Shown: positions 10,493-21,829 of the stretch, in pieces
How positions within the stretch are numbered: position 1 is the stretch's first letter
Layout: every line of letters starts with the position of its first letter
Source of the DNA: Anastrepha obliqua
Lineage: Eukaryota; Arthropoda; Insecta; Diptera; Tephritidae
DNA length: 64,000 nt
Reading direction: 5' to 3'
Assembly: GCF_027943255.1 (NCBI RefSeq)
Contig: NC_072892.1
Span: 158,598,792 to 158,662,791, forward strand
The notes under the pieces: model-generated
What the model saw: the letters and a program-made list of their open reading frames with translations, nothing else
What the model was told of the DNA's origin: nothing
Database searches by the model: none
Program-made: the position numbers and the translations under genes

Positions 10493-11147
10493 TCGCACCC
10501 TAAATACAAAAGGGTCACAACTCAAAATACTAAGATTTTCAGGAGAGACGAAAAACGTTTTATGTAAAAATTATTGTAATATTTAAAGAAAATATTGTTC
10601 CATCATGAAAATATACAACATTGCAGAAGGTTCTATTATATTTTTTTCAATTTTATATTATGTTTGCGAAAATGAAACAAAATTTTGATTTATGACTCTT
10701 TAACTGAAATTTTTTCGATTAACTAGTGATATTATCTTAAGTTGTGCCTTTTTAACTGATAAAATGTTTTAATTTTATAAGTTTCCTAACCTAATTGAAC
10801 TCACTTTTTACAACTAAAGAGGCACAATGCGAAATAATATACCACGAAATTTATCACTTTTTACAGTTATAGAGGCAGAACTTAAAATAAAACTCTTTAT
10901 GTGTAATAAAAGTAATCAGCTGTTCTTGAGCCCATTAACGCAACTAAAAATAATTCTCTTTACTTGATCGTGCGAAAGCAACACACTTGACATAAAAATA
11001 GACATAACTGTATTTTTCCAGTTAAAGAAGATAGTTATGTGAACGAAATATTTGCAGCAGTTAGAAATGTGTACTTTGAATTAATTTATGCAAAAAACTC
11101 AGTTTTGGAAAATTTTGAGTTGTGACCCTTTTGTATTTAGGGTGCGA
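10493..11147. mobile_element. TA-flanked MITE of 655 bp
   Basis: Inverted ends TCGCACCCTAAATACAAAAG... match over about 37 bp and are flanked by TA. The inside is AT-rich and has no transposase frame, but repeats words such as GAGGCACAA and AACTTTT. The TA target suggests mobilisation by a Tc1/mariner transposase. Confidence 0.85.
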
Positions 11148-11244
11148 TATATCTTGGCGATTATTTCTTCAAAGACCTGGGAAATTTGCAAAATGTCTCA
11201 CTGGAGGGACTAATTACATTCTAAAAAAGATCTAAGTGGCTTAA

Positions 11245-12145
11245 GGGGTTAGAGGTAGTCAGAGGCCCGAAAAAATGATGATTTTCAAGAATTTTTTGTT
11301 TGCTAGTCAATTGCGAGGACGTCCAAGTTTAACCTGGCTTGACCAAGCCATAGCCGACCTGAAAAAGCTACGAGTTAGGAGCTGGAGATCTGTTGCTATG
11401 AACCGTGCAGATTGAAGGAGGATTCTGGATGAAGCTAAAGTTCACCCTGAGCTGTAATCGCTACCTGATGATGATGAGTCAATTGCTTTATTTTACAAAA
11501 ATAAACACATGGCATTAATACATCATTGACTTTAGTAGAATTTGAAAAAAAAAAAAAACAAAAAAAAAATTAAGAATTGTAAAAGTTATCGCTATTTGTG
11601 TGGAGCCTGTTTCTTCAGAAGTCCTTGCGATGATCTTCACAAGTCCTTGGAGATTCACCTAAAATCAATCGGACAAAGAAATTAGTTTTATTAATAGATA
11701 ATTTTGTGCTTGATCGAAGCTTTTTTTCAAAATTAACAATTTGGCGGCCTCAGGAAACATTTTTCAGATTTTCAAGAAAAACAACCGACAATTATTTGTT
11801 TAAAAGAAATCGAAATTTTGAAAAAACAAAATCCTTCAATCAGGCACGAGTTATTTATGTTTTCCAAAAGTTGTATACATTTAATCGAAATTTACTAAGC
11901 GGGTTTTAAGTTACAGTTATCACCAGTTCAGAAACCATAGTTTTAAGAAAAACGCATTTAAAGTTTTGCTACCTGCTCTCGAACGCTCCGGAGCGCCCGA
12001 GCGCCCTTCGTTAATTATTGAAGAACTCGAAAAGTATTTGTCAGATTCACTACAAATTTTTACACAATAGTTTTAAGATATTATACTTTAAGAAAATGCA
12101 ACAAAAAAATTCTATTTTTGGAAAATTCTGACTACTCCTAACCCC
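11245..12145. mobile_element. TTAA-flanked MITE (piggyBac-like target)
   Basis: The element starts GGGGTTAGAGGTAGTCAGA, ends TCTGACTACTCCTAACCCC, and has TTAA on both sides (11241-11244, 12146-12149). TTAA targets are the hallmark of piggyBac-type transposases. No transposase frame lies inside. It holds a LINE fragment at about 11310-11480. Confidence 0.8.
11310..11480 (+). mobile_element. LINE C-terminal fragment inside the TTAA MITE
   Basis: The + frame reads RGRPSLTWLDQAIADLKKL, RSWRSVAMNRADW and RILDEAKVHPEL. This is the GRP-x-x-x-W tail that follows the RT domain in RTE-like LINEs (compare RGRPPLRWKDEVEKDL at about 34.9 kb). It is a short 3' fragment followed by a GATGATGATG run. Confidence 0.7.
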
Positions 12146-12174
12146 TTAAGCAACTTAGTTAGGGGATGGAAATC

Positions 12175-12256
12175 AAATGCTGGTGTCACAGCTGGGCCCT
12201 AAGGCCCTCGAGTGTATTGTCTTAGACGAGCAACCTGGCTAACCTAACCTAGCCTA
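12175..12256 (+). mobile_element. Probable 3' tail of an I-like LINE
   Basis: The stretch ends GGCTAACCTAACCTAGCC, like the 3' ends of LINE pieces near 20238, 48020 and 51560. No coding part is readable here. Bases 12257-12825 show nothing else. Confidence 0.45.
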
Positions 12257-12825
12257 TCGGCAGAAAGACGCGCATATCAATCGAAAAATAAAAGTGAGGG
12301 CTTCTCGATTTGGAGAAGAAGCTAAGCACCTTTCAAGGATGTACGAGCTGGTACGCGTGTGTATCCACACATTAGCTGTATAATAAGGGTTTGCGTCGAG
12401 CCTTCACCCTGTTTAATTTACTCCATAGCTTGAGTTAAACAATTAATGGGGAATACGGTTTTATTTTGTAAAGTCCTATAATAATTCCTCATTAAATTTA
12501 AATGCCCCAAAACTATGTAGCTAGTTGAAAGCTATAAAAAATAAATTTTGTGCTAATTTACTCGTTGATGTACCCTAACCAATCCCTTGATAATTACAGT
12601 AAACAACGTACCATTTGTACTATTTCGATATAAAACTTCTAATAAAAAAGTTGATAATTCATAAATTCATATTTGAAATTAAACGATAAAAACTTTGTTA
12701 TAAAATTCAAGGAGCTGCTTTAATTTACTTTTAGATGTCTCTGAATTAATCACTTGATGACCACATTAAACAAACGTACCATTTACACTAAAAATAAAAA
12801 CCAATAATTGTGGCGTGCATCTTGT

Positions 12826-12965
12826 TGTTGTTCCACAAATGGAGGGGTCTACAGTTTTAAACCGACTCCGAACAGCTTAATTGTTTTTTATGAGCAGCTT
12901 TTTCATTGCAGAAAAACACTCGGAGGTTTGTCATTGCCTGCCGAGGGGCGACTGCAATTAGAAAA
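12826..12965 (-). mobile_element. SINE body fragment
   Basis: The reverse complement contains the shared SINE words CCTCGGCAGGCAATGACAAA, CCTCCGAGTG, CTGTAGACCCCTCCATTTGT. The tRNA-like head is missing. It directly abuts the foldback-like element at 12969. Confidence 0.7.
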
Positions 12966-12968
12966 AAG

Positions 12969-13798
12969 GGTAATTATGTAGAAGAGCGGCCCTTCAGAAA
13001 ATCAATATTTTTGTAAAATTTTTTCAATGATATCAATAAAATGTATTGTAAAAGAGTGTTTAAGGAGTTCTACGCAAAAATACTGTGGATTGCGTAGCCG
13101 GAGTTGGACTGATGAGGGTTATTTTTTTGAAGCGCGGCCGAAGGCCGCCCACGCGAAAAGGAGTTCTACGCAAAAATACTGTGGATTGCGTAGCCGGAGT
13201 TGGACTGATGAGGGTTTTTTTTTTTGAAGCGCGGCCGAAGGCCGCCCACGCGAAAAGGAGTTCTACGCAAAAATACTGTGGATTGCGTAGCCGGAGTTGG
13301 ACTGATGAGGGTTATTTTTTTGAAGCGCGGCCGAAGGCCGCCCACGCGAAAAGGAGTTCTACGCAAAAATACTGTGGATTGCGTAGCCGGAGTTGGACTG
13401 ATGAGGGTTATTTTTTTGAAGCGCGGCCGAAGGCCGCCCACGCGAAAAGCAGTTCTACGCAAAAATACTGTGGATTGCGTAGCCGGAGTTGGACTGATGA
13501 GGGTTTTTTTTTTGAAGCGCGGCCGAAGGCCGCCTACGCGAAAAGGAGTTCTACGCAAAAATACTGTGGATTGCGTAGCCGGAGTTGGACAACATTTCAA
13601 AACACTTATATAATGTTCAAGCGGTAATTCTTGTTGTGTCGCCCGCCGGATTTGATATTCATATTAACAGTAAATCCTACATAAAAGTATAGTTCCCCCG
13701 ATCTTAAACACTCTTTTACAATACATTTTATTGATATCATTGAAAAAATTTTACAAAAATATTGATTTTCTGAAGGGCCGCTCTTCTACATAATTACC
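12969..13798. mobile_element. Foldback-like element: 96-bp perfect inverted repeats around a minisatellite
   Basis: Bases 12969-13064 are the exact reverse complement of 13703-13798 (96 bp, no mismatch seen). Between them lie five full ~96-bp tandem units, one partial unit and about 110 bp of unique DNA. No transposase frame is present. Long inverted repeats with internal tandem repeats recall foldback/Galileo or Tetris-like elements of flies, but class and target duplication could not be fixed. No convincing flanking duplication was found. Confidence 0.85.
13064..13590 (+). repeat. Minisatellite array, five ~96-bp units plus 46 bp
   Basis: Units start at about 13064, 13159, 13257, 13353, 13449 and 13545 (lengths 95, 98, 96, 96, 96, then a partial one). 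They differ mainly in a T-run of 7-10 bases and a few substitutions. Each unit has two hairpins: GCGGCC-GAA-GGCCGC, and CTACGCAA paired with TTGCGTAG around a 12-nt loop. Open frames on both strands are a by-product of unit lengths divisible by three. Confidence 0.95.
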
Positions 13799-15223
13799 TA
13801 ATAATTCATAAAATCACAATAAAAATTAAATTTACCAATGTAAATTTTCTTATAAAAATTAAGGGGGAAGAAATCACAAAAATTCTGGCCTCATAAAATG
13901 TCCGCTACTGTAAACGGAGACACAAACCAGAATAAAATGAAAGCGACCAGTACAGTGGAAAATATTCTTGTGATAAACACAAAAATGTAGTGTAAAGACA
14001 TCAATTTTTATAAACATTTTCTTCCGAGAGGCGAATCTTTAACACAATGCAGTTTCAAATATGTGAAACACTCAAATTGCTCTTTATGTACTGTAAATAT
14101 CTGTTTCCTATCAAGAAATTGTTTAGCTGATACACACACCTTCCTGTCATACCACCAGAGAAATACCACCATTGCCCAACATTTCTTTCTTTTTGCAATG
14201 TTTCCCTTTCCTGTATTTTCATTTTCGCATGCATGCGCACGTACGTGTTTACATGCGCTAGTATATGTAAAAGTATATTCTTACATTTTATACTCATTGT
14301 ACATGCATAGATATTTACTTATCTTCTACTTTCAAATTCATTCGATAGACGATTGCGTATTAAATATAAAAACTGGTATGCAAATATTTTATTGATCTAA
14401 AAACAAGGCCTTTTAGTGAGGCAGTTGGTTTATTAGATCTAGTAATGTGCAAAGTGCCATAGTACTAGTGAGTTTTGTAGTATATCAGTTTCGCTGGTTC
14501 AGCTACGCTCATGCTCCGTACAAACACACATATTTAAAGAGCGGAAGCTCAACAAGTAAAACGCTCATATAAATGCATATATAGATGTAGATATGTGTGA
14601 GTGTGCGGATATTAAGGCTTTTTGTTTCTCGTAGAGAATGACCGAAAATGATCAAGCCTACAATGGTTTAAAAAATGTGCGCCCGAATCGCGTCAGTCGT
14701 GATCCGAGTACAACACAAATAAGAAATAAGAAGATTCTGACAATTTGCTCTTGTAGAGAGGACAAGAAAAGTTTATAAGTTGAAAGTTCATATCTGAACG
14801 TATTTTCAGAGAGGGTCAAAGTTCCTACCTCCAGCACATTCTCATAGTAAATCGGCATAGAAGAGCACGTGATCTGACAACGGATTCTAGTAAAAGAGAG
14901 AGAGAAAAAATACGTGTACCGGTGATTTGTAAGTCTATGCAAGAATTTAATTTTAGCGATGGTCAAAGTTTTCACTCTTTTGCATATTGTTACGGTAAAT
15001 CGGCGTATAAAACTATGTAATCATTACATTTTAGATATGTACACTTATGTATCATGTTTTCGGCAATTCTAGGGGAAAATAACCGAGACTAATTTTGTGA
15101 AACATTTTAACTCTCTAACTGTTCAAAAGAAGGATCTCTTTTGTCTCTTTTTGGGAAAGGGTAAAAACTACTCACAGCAAAGGGATATAACGAAGTAACG
15201 TGTACAACAAAAATACAAATATA

Positions 15224-16503
15224 AGGTTGGCAAAAAAGTCTTGCGGTATTTCCGCAAGCTTATCTTTGCAAGCGCGTAGTTCTAGTTGTATTCGTCGCAT
15301 CGGTTCACGCTAGAGCTTTTTGGAAAGCTCTTTTCACGTGCTAACACGTGTTTGATGAATTGTTGTTTGCTTTTAGTCGTTCGTGAGTTATAGCGTCGCA
15401 AACATGGAGCAAAATAAAGAGAAAATACGGCATATTTTACAGTACTACTACGATAAAGGCAAAAATGCATCTCATGCTGCCAATAAAATTTGTGCAGTTT
15501 ATGGACCCGATGCAGTTTCCATTTCCACCGTACAACGATGGTTTCAACGTTTTCGTTCTGGTGCAGAGGTGATCGAAGATGCGCCACGGTCCGGAAGGCC
15601 TGTCGTCGAAAATTGCGATAAAATCGCTGAATTGATCGAAAGAGACCGGCATAGTAGCAGCCGTAGCATCGGCCAAGAGCTGGGCATGAGTCATCAAACC
15701 GTTGTAAGCCATTTGAAGAAGCTTGGATTCAAAAAGAAGCTCGATGTATGGGTGCCACACGACTTGACGCAAAAAAACATTTTTGCCCGTATGGATGCAT
15801 GCGAATCGCTTCTGAATCGCAACAAAATCGACCCGTTTTTGAAGCGGATGGTGACTGGCGATGAAAAGTGGGTCACTTACGACAACGTGAAGCGCAAACA
15901 GTCGTGGTCGAAAAGCGGTGAAGCTGCCCAGACGGTGGCCAAGCCTGGATTGACGGCCAGGAAGGTTCTTCTGTGTGTTTGGTGGGATTGGCAGGGAATC
16001 ATCCACTATGAGCTGCTCCCCTATGGCCAAACGCTCAATTTGGACCTGTACTGCCAACAACTGGACCGCTTGAATGCAGCACTCATGCAGAAGAGGCCAT
16101 CTTTGATCAACAGAGGCCGAATTGTCTTCCATCATGACAACGCCAGGCCACACACATCTTTGGTGACGCGCCAGAAGCTCCGGGAGCTCGGATGGAAGGT
16201 TCTTTTGCATCCACCGTATAGTCCGGATCTCGCTCCAAGTGATTACCACTTATTTCTGTCCATGGTGAACGAGCTTGGTAGTCGGAAGTTGTCCACAAGA
16301 GAGTCCTGTAAAAATTGGCTCTCCGAGTTTTTTGACAATAGGGAAGCGAGCTTCTACAAGAGGGGCATTATGAAGTTGGCATCTCGTTGGGAACTCGTCA
16401 TCGAATAAAACGGCGCATATTTGACTTAAATCGCATTATTATAACCAATTTTATGAACAATTGAAAATTCAATAAAAATACTGCAAGACTTTTTTGACAA
16501 CCT
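15224..16503 (+). mobile_element. Near-complete mariner element, 1,280 bp
   Basis: Inverted ends AGGTTGGCAAAAAAGTCTTG and CAAGACTTTTTTGACAACCT are flanked by TA on each side. The length is typical of mariners (about 1.3 kb). The transposase gene is almost undamaged. It inserted in non-coding DNA, and bases 13799-15223 show no other recognisable feature apart from AT-rich spacer. Confidence 0.95.
15404..16408 (+). CDS. Mariner transposase, DD34D, 334 aa
   Basis: The transposase cuts and pastes the element by binding its inverted repeats and joining ends to a TA target in the nucleus. The chosen start is the ATG at 15404 (MEQNKEKIRHILQYYYDKGK). The N-terminal part holds two helix-turn-helix regions (residues about 5-110), followed by WVPHDL (residue about 116). 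The catalytic aspartates are in TGDEKW (D153), HHDNARPH (D245) and PSDYHLF (D280), with 34 residues between the last two. It ends ...WELVIE, and a TAA follows where the related copy at 28.6 kb reads QNGAYLT, so the last seven residues appear lost by C to T. Activity is untested. Subfamily not assigned. Confidence 0.9.
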   Translation: MEQNKEKIRHILQYYYDKGKNASHAANKICAVYGPDAVSISTVQRWFQRFRSGAEVIEDAPRSGRPVVENCDKIAELIERDRHSSSRSIGQELGMSHQTVVSHLKKLGFKKKLDVWVPHDLTQKNIFARMDACESLLNRNKIDPFLKRMVTGDEKWVTYDNVKRKQSWSKSGEAAQTVAKPGLTARKVLLCVWWDWQGIIHYELLPYGQTLNLDLYCQQLDRLNAALMQKRPSLINRGRIVFHHDNARPHTSLVTRQKLRELGWKVLLHPPYSPDLAPSDYHLFLSMVNELGSRKLSTRESCKNWLSEFFDNREASFYKRGIMKLASRWELVIE

Positions 16504-17679
16504 TATACATACATGTATTGCAAAGGCGGCCCTCGTACGGAAAGTGGGCATTGTTATATACCGAATTCGCACACTTTTAATACCAACCTGCAATTGATAA
16601 AGAGCAAAGTGTGGACCAATTTTCATTGAAAAATCGACTTCTCTCATCATTCTGAGCATTTTGTTTATAGATATCTACTTCGATTCCTTTAAGCTGCTAC
16701 AAACAACCGTTATATGAACGAAATTATAATAGCCTTGTGCATAAGGCGCGCGGGTTTAACGAGAGTTTCAGGCGCTATCCAACAAATATATAAAACCCAA
16801 CTTTTACTCAACTTCATTTTTTTTAATTGGCAAACACTAACCTGTATCTCCGAATTATTAGCAGGAAGCTCCACTTGGAGCCTTCACGGCTGTATACGCC
16901 TAGGGATAGGGCTGCATGCGCCACCAAAGGAAGCAGCACAAATTTACCACCACCAATAAAGTTCATCTGACACAATCGACTTGACATGACACTTACAAAT
17001 GATATTGCAAAAGTACTTCGATTCGAGCCGCTTAACCATAAATGCACAACAACAATAACAATACAAGTGTATGTTTGTAAGTTTGTCGTAAGAACGCAGG
17101 AACATTGCACTGCTGGATGGCCTGAATTCATAGCACAAACACGCATGATGTTGTTGTTTGGTATTGTTATTGTAGTACTACCAAAAATGGGATGAACTCA
17201 ATTTGCTGTTATTACAAGAACTTTATGGCTGCCCTTTTTAATGAGATTCATGAGATTTTGACTATACGCACGTAAGCTCATATACAAACATACTTACATA
17301 CATACACACATACAGCACGATGCATACAAATATATAAGTAAGTGCATACGTATGTATATTTACGGTATTCACTTGTGGATTCTCGAGTCAACCAGCGTCC
17401 AGTTGGCAAAAGAAATTCAGATAATAAAAAAACCGATAAAAATGAGGGAGGAGGATTTCCCTGTTAAAAATTGAAAACAAAAAAAAAAAACACTTTTGCC
17501 TTCAGCTGCGCCTGGTTGCCTGCCAGCTATCCAGCCTCCTTGTTTGAAGGTGCTCATGCTCATGCTCATGCTCATGTTGTTGTTGTTGCGAGGTTTTGCT
17601 GGGCGCTTTACTGTGCTGCATTCTTGTTGCTGTATTCACAATGAAATGCGAATGGAATTTGTGGCTAATGCAATAACAA
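16504..17679. other. No gene seen
   Basis: AT-rich spacer with short (TACA)n-like runs near 17285-17350 and a CTCATG run near 17548-17577. Short open frames on both strands lack protein-like features. Confidence 0.5.
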
Positions 17680-17985
17680 TAATAACAACAACAATATATA
17701 TAAAACAACAACAACAAAAAAAGAACAACAAGAACAACAACAAAAACAGCAAAACCAACAACAGCAACAATGTCGGCAACAACAACAGCAGCAGTGTCAA
17801 CAACAAGAACAATAACAACATCATGAGCAACAACAACAACAACATGAGCAACAACAACACCACCAGCAGCAGCATCAATCGTTGCAGCATTGCAAATATG
17901 GCTCAACAATAATAGCAACAGTAATAACATTAACGACACGAATAATAGCAACAACAACATCAACAACAATAGCAGCTACAACAAA
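17680..17985. repeat. CAA-rich simple repeat
   Basis: The stretch is made of CAA/AACAAC units with scattered AGCAGC and ATGAGC. Long frames on both strands (poly-Asn, poly-Leu) come from repeat composition. Such tracts can lie in host introns or untranslated regions, but no splice-supported exon was found from 17986 to 18998. Confidence 0.85.
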
Positions 17986-19491
17986 ACTAAGTAGTCCAGT
18001 ATATAACAACATTAACAACGACGTCAACAGCAATAAGCGTGTTCGAGTCCTGCGATAATCGCTGCTCGCGCGGTTCTGCCTGACAAGTAAACAATGCTGT
18101 GAATTTGATTAAAATCAACTGCGTGCCGCGCTGCCGCAGCAGTCGAGTGCAAATGCGCTCCATAATAAGTGCCATGCCACCAAATCCCATCGATTTCTGT
18201 GTCTACCTTTTGGTTTGCGGTTGCCGCCACTACGCTGCAAATGCGTTTGGTTGATGTTGTGGCGGTCAAAATGTGTGTGAATAGGCATGTGCGCATGTGT
18301 GTACGTTTTTGTTTTTTTGTGCTTGCAATATTACGAGCATTGGCCAAGAAACTAAATATTATTTTATGGCAAATGCAACATACTTCGCCTGAGGCTGTTT
18401 TGTTGTTGTTGTTGCAATCTCTGTTGCTGACTGCATTCGCGATGATTTGGTGTGGCTTATTGAAATCTTGTTTGTTGTCCCCCAGGTGATTGCGCGCACT
18501 AATTGTGAAACGCCGTCTCCGTTGGGTCCTGTGGCTGGGTATGTCCCAAAGACCGTAGATAATGGCCGTTTTTGCCACATTCAAAAACATGTGTAGCACG
18601 TTTGTATGTATGTATGTATGTATTGCCTTGGCGTATGCACGACTACATATGGAAGTAGTTGTGACGATAAGTTGGATTCGTTCATAGGATTCGTAAAACT
18701 TTTACCGAAACATTTTAATTGTTAAACCAAGTTTTTGTTGGAGATTTTGTACCTCTTGGTTTGAAAGCTGCCGTGAGGATGTAAATGATTACTGGCATGT
18801 TGCGAACTGAAAACATCAAACTTCATTAAAATGCGTGAGATTGAAACAGAGTTTTTCTAAAATAAATATTTATTTATTCATTTTTGGTGAATATTTGGAC
18901 TGCCGCAAGTATGTGCATATTCTGCCAAATCTGACTGTGACCGATTCTTCAACTATTTATAATTACAAAAATGGATACGAATTATACTTAATATAACACA
19001 TGGGCTGAAAAGTCCCGGGCCTAACATATAGAGGACACTAGTTTTAATGCTTTCACTTCTTTTTCAGTTAGTACCAACTTTAAAATTCTTCTATTCAAAA
19101 GAGTTTCGTGTTTTAATTTTACCCTTCTTGATGGGTTGATGGGGAAAAATATCGTTCAAGCGCAGAAATGGCTTGAAAAGTGTCATTGGCATTCCGCTTC
19201 ATCAGAAATAACAATTAAATGGTGGTTTGCTGACTTCAACGTCGAGGTGTGGTCGTAGAGACACCTATGATGCACAACGCAGTGGACGTCCAAATGAAGC
19301 GGTAACAGAAGGCCAGAAAACTTTAGAATACTCCACAAAATCGTTTTTAAGGGGTATTCTGGTATAGAAATTTGAAAAAAATCAACAATGAACGGCAGAT
19401 ATTACCGGACGACTTGAGGACTCGTTCTTTCCAGAAAATCTTTTGAATCCCACACAACCTTTATTTATTCTATAAATATATATGTATATAT

Positions 19492-20472
19492 TTTCTTCTT
19501 CTTCTTAATTGGCGCGATTTTACGCGATTTTGGCCGAGTTTAACAAAGCGCGCACCTGGTCACAGTGACATTGCAGGAAACTGCGAAGCGGACGAGCTGG
19601 CCAGACAGGGGACCTGTGAGGCAATGTGTCCGCGAAAGGAGAGGATCGGGATCCCTTTGACAACCTGCGCTCTACTCCTGGAAGGATGGGCTATGCACCA
19701 ACTCAGTGAATGCTGGGCAAGTACACGAACGTGTAGGGTCGCGAAGTCCTTCTGGCCACGTCTGGATAGGAGGCGTTCGAGGGATATCCTGGGGATGACA
19801 AAATGCCATCTCTCAAATTTCGTGGGCATCATCACGGGGCACTGTCCGCGAGGTATACATGCCGTGAGACTCGGAATTACTTCGAGTCCTTTTTGCGTCA
19901 GCTGTATGGAGGATGAGGTGGAATCATCTCAGCACCTGCTCCTTAGCTGCCCAGCCTTCGCGGGACTAAGATTCAAGTATCTTGGCTCTCACTTCTTTTC
20001 TGCGCCTGCTGATATAGCAGGTGTTGATAACAAAAATCTGATGAACTACATCAGCAGCATAATGAGGTTAACACAACCGCGGACTAGTCACCGTTCATAG
20101 TCCACAAACACTCATCGCTCCCCATCCCTTCCCTTCCTCCCCCTTCCTTGTCCTTCAATGGTATCACAAAGGACGAACCAAACTATTTCGTTCAAGTGGG
20201 CCCTACTCTCTGGGCAACCATTACAACCTAACCTAACCTAACAAAGCGTGCCAGTCGTTTCCTTCTCGTGCTAACCGGCGCCAGTTGGACACACCAAGTG
20301 AAGCCAAGTCCTTCTTCACCTGATCTTTCCAACGCAGAGGAGGCCTTCCTCTTCCTCTGCTGCCACCAGCTGTTACCGCATCAAATACTTTCAGAGCCGA
20401 AGCGTTTGTATCCATTCGGACGACATGACCCACCCAGCGTAGCCGCTGGATTTTTATTCGCTGTGCTATGTC
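19492..20472 (-). mobile_element. RTE LINE 3' fragment, split by an I-like LINE
   Basis: On the minus strand the frame reads [37 protein letters not shown] and SLGVSNWRRLAREGNDW, then the element's 3' end with GCGCCAATTAAGAAGAAGAA. This is the same family as 31.8-35.0 kb. It is interrupted between 19554 and 20238. Confidence 0.85.
19554..20238 (+). mobile_element. I-like LINE 3' fragment with 13-bp target duplication
   Basis: The + frame reads the end of an RNase H domain (HSDIAGNCEADELARQGT), then a C-terminal part with PFCVSCMEDEVESSQHLLLSC, a C-x2-C...H...C metal-binding pattern. It ends in a 3' untranslated part and ACAACCTAACCTAACC. The flanking copies TAACAAAGCGCGC (19541-19553) and TAACAAAGCGTGC (20239-20251) differ by one base. 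It is 5'-truncated, as is usual for LINEs. Confidence 0.85.
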
Positions 20473-21829
20473 TAAGTCTCATATATATACTTTATACTTC
20501 TATAATATATACCTGGAAACATATCGTCGGTTAATCCAGAGTGAGTAGTAAATATTATGATCTAAGTTATTGTATTGGAATTCCTGCTCCAACTTCAAAC
20601 GCGATTTTCTCAAAACTACTTTTTTTGAGATGGTCGTCATGATATCTCAAGTTGTACTTGACCGATCGCTTTGAAGCTTGATAAGAATTTTTTATTATAC
20701 ATCTGTCTATCGCGCTTACCTCGGATTTTGAAAAATGTAAGTTTTAGGTATTATTAAAAAATTTTAAAAGGTAAAAAAAGAGGGTAAACATTTTTTTTTT
20801 TCAAGTTGAATTTTGTGAATTTTTTTTCTTTGATTTGGCGTAATCCTAACTAATGAAGAATTTTTTTAATTTGTTTGTGTTAGATCACTACAAGGGTTAA
20901 AATCATGTCAACCATGGAGCACCGTTTTTTATGGAGCCCCCACTCCACCGGCCTATAATTCCACGATTTTTTTATTTTTTTTAATCATTTTTTTTATACT
21001 TTTCCAATATTAATAAAAACCATAAAAAAATGGATAGTAAACATGTTTCTCATTTTTTTTATCTTAGTTTTAAAAATACCTAAAATTAAGGCTTATAGAC
21101 CAGAATACCCCCGTAATGATCGAAAAGTGAAATTGCGTAGATCAGCTGACTTCGCAAAAATATAAAAAGAACGTCTTGGCTTTATATTGCACGAGCATTT
21201 GACTATGAAAAATCTCTGTTCAAAGTGGGTGCCGCGTTTGCTCACTTTCAATCAAAACAATGGCAAAACTACATGAATTGAACTTCGAATTGCTCCCATA
21301 TCCTCCGTCTTCGCCAAATTTGGCGCCCAGTGACTACTGGCTGCTCGCAGACCTAAAAAATGCTTGTCGGTAAGAAATTTCGCTCGAATGAGGAGATTAT
21401 CGCTGAAACTGAGGAATATTTTGAGGCAAAAAATAAATCCTTCTACAAAAGTGGTATTGAAATGCCAGAGCGGAGCTGGAGTGATTGCGTTGTTTATGGC
21501 GGAAATTTTGGTTTTGGTTTTCTTTGTTAGGCTCGGGACTTTTTAGCCCATGTATTATAATGCCTTCTTTTAAGTCTTAGTGGAGTATAGGGTGTCGGAC
21601 GCGTTTCCAGGTGAATTAAAAAATTCTTGTTTTCTGCTGGGTGTCTTTAGAGAACCATATCTCCCCGTAATTCGTGCCAATCGACGATTTATGTCTTAAA
21701 ACAATTATTTGGCAGTTTTGTATTTGATGTAGCCAGTTGTGTGTTACAGCTATTTAAAGTAAAGGTAATCGAAATAAAGTTCCTCATATCCTGGTCCACC
21801 TCAGTGAATTGGCAGCAATATGATAATGA

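Larger units (their letters stand above)
19351..21112. mobile_element. TTAA-target element nested in the mariner
   Basis: The inverted ends are GGGGTATTCTGGTATAGAA and TTATAGACCAGAATACCCCC. The left flank is TTAA (19347-19350) and the right flank GTAA (21113-21116). The mariner around it would read ATCGTTAATGATCG, so the right copy is a TTAA with one T to G change. Apart from the nested LINEs the inside (19351-19490, 20475-21112) is AT-rich with no transposase frame. Confidence 0.75.
18999..21552 (+). mobile_element. irritans-like mariner split by a nested insertion
   Basis: Inverted ends CATGGGCTGAAAAGTCCCGG and CGGGACTTTTTAGCCCATG lie 2.5 kb apart. The 5' part (to 19350) reads MGKNIVQAQKWLEKCHWHSA. 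The 3' part (from 21113) reads NDRKVKLR, CSKWVPRLLTFNQN, SPNLAPSDYWLLADLK and KSFYKSGIE-like sequence with frame breaks. The central catalytic region is partly deleted. The right flank is TA, the left has CA, probably a mutated TA. It hosts the TTAA element at 19351. Confidence 0.85.

Noticed and set aside
13064..13590. CRISPR-like array
   Set aside because: Units of about 96 bp follow each other without unique spacers, and the DNA is from a eukaryote.
13085..13627. Possible hammerhead ribozyme in the minisatellite (CTGATGA followed by GAAA in every unit)
   Set aside because: The bases 5' of CTGATGA (TTGGA) find no partner after an NUH site, and stem II is not formed next to the core. Motif words alone are not enough.
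13085..13627. Repeat protein genes of 129-180 codons on both strands
   Set aside because: The frames exist because unit lengths are multiples of three. They lack a domain and a splice or promoter context.
17496..17969. Asn-rich and Leu-rich frames on both strands
   Set aside because: They are translations of CAA/TTG simple repeats.
18024..18599. 191-codon frame on the minus strand
   Set aside because: Composition looks random, with repeats of TTGTTG and TGTATG at the edges, and nothing links it to other exons.
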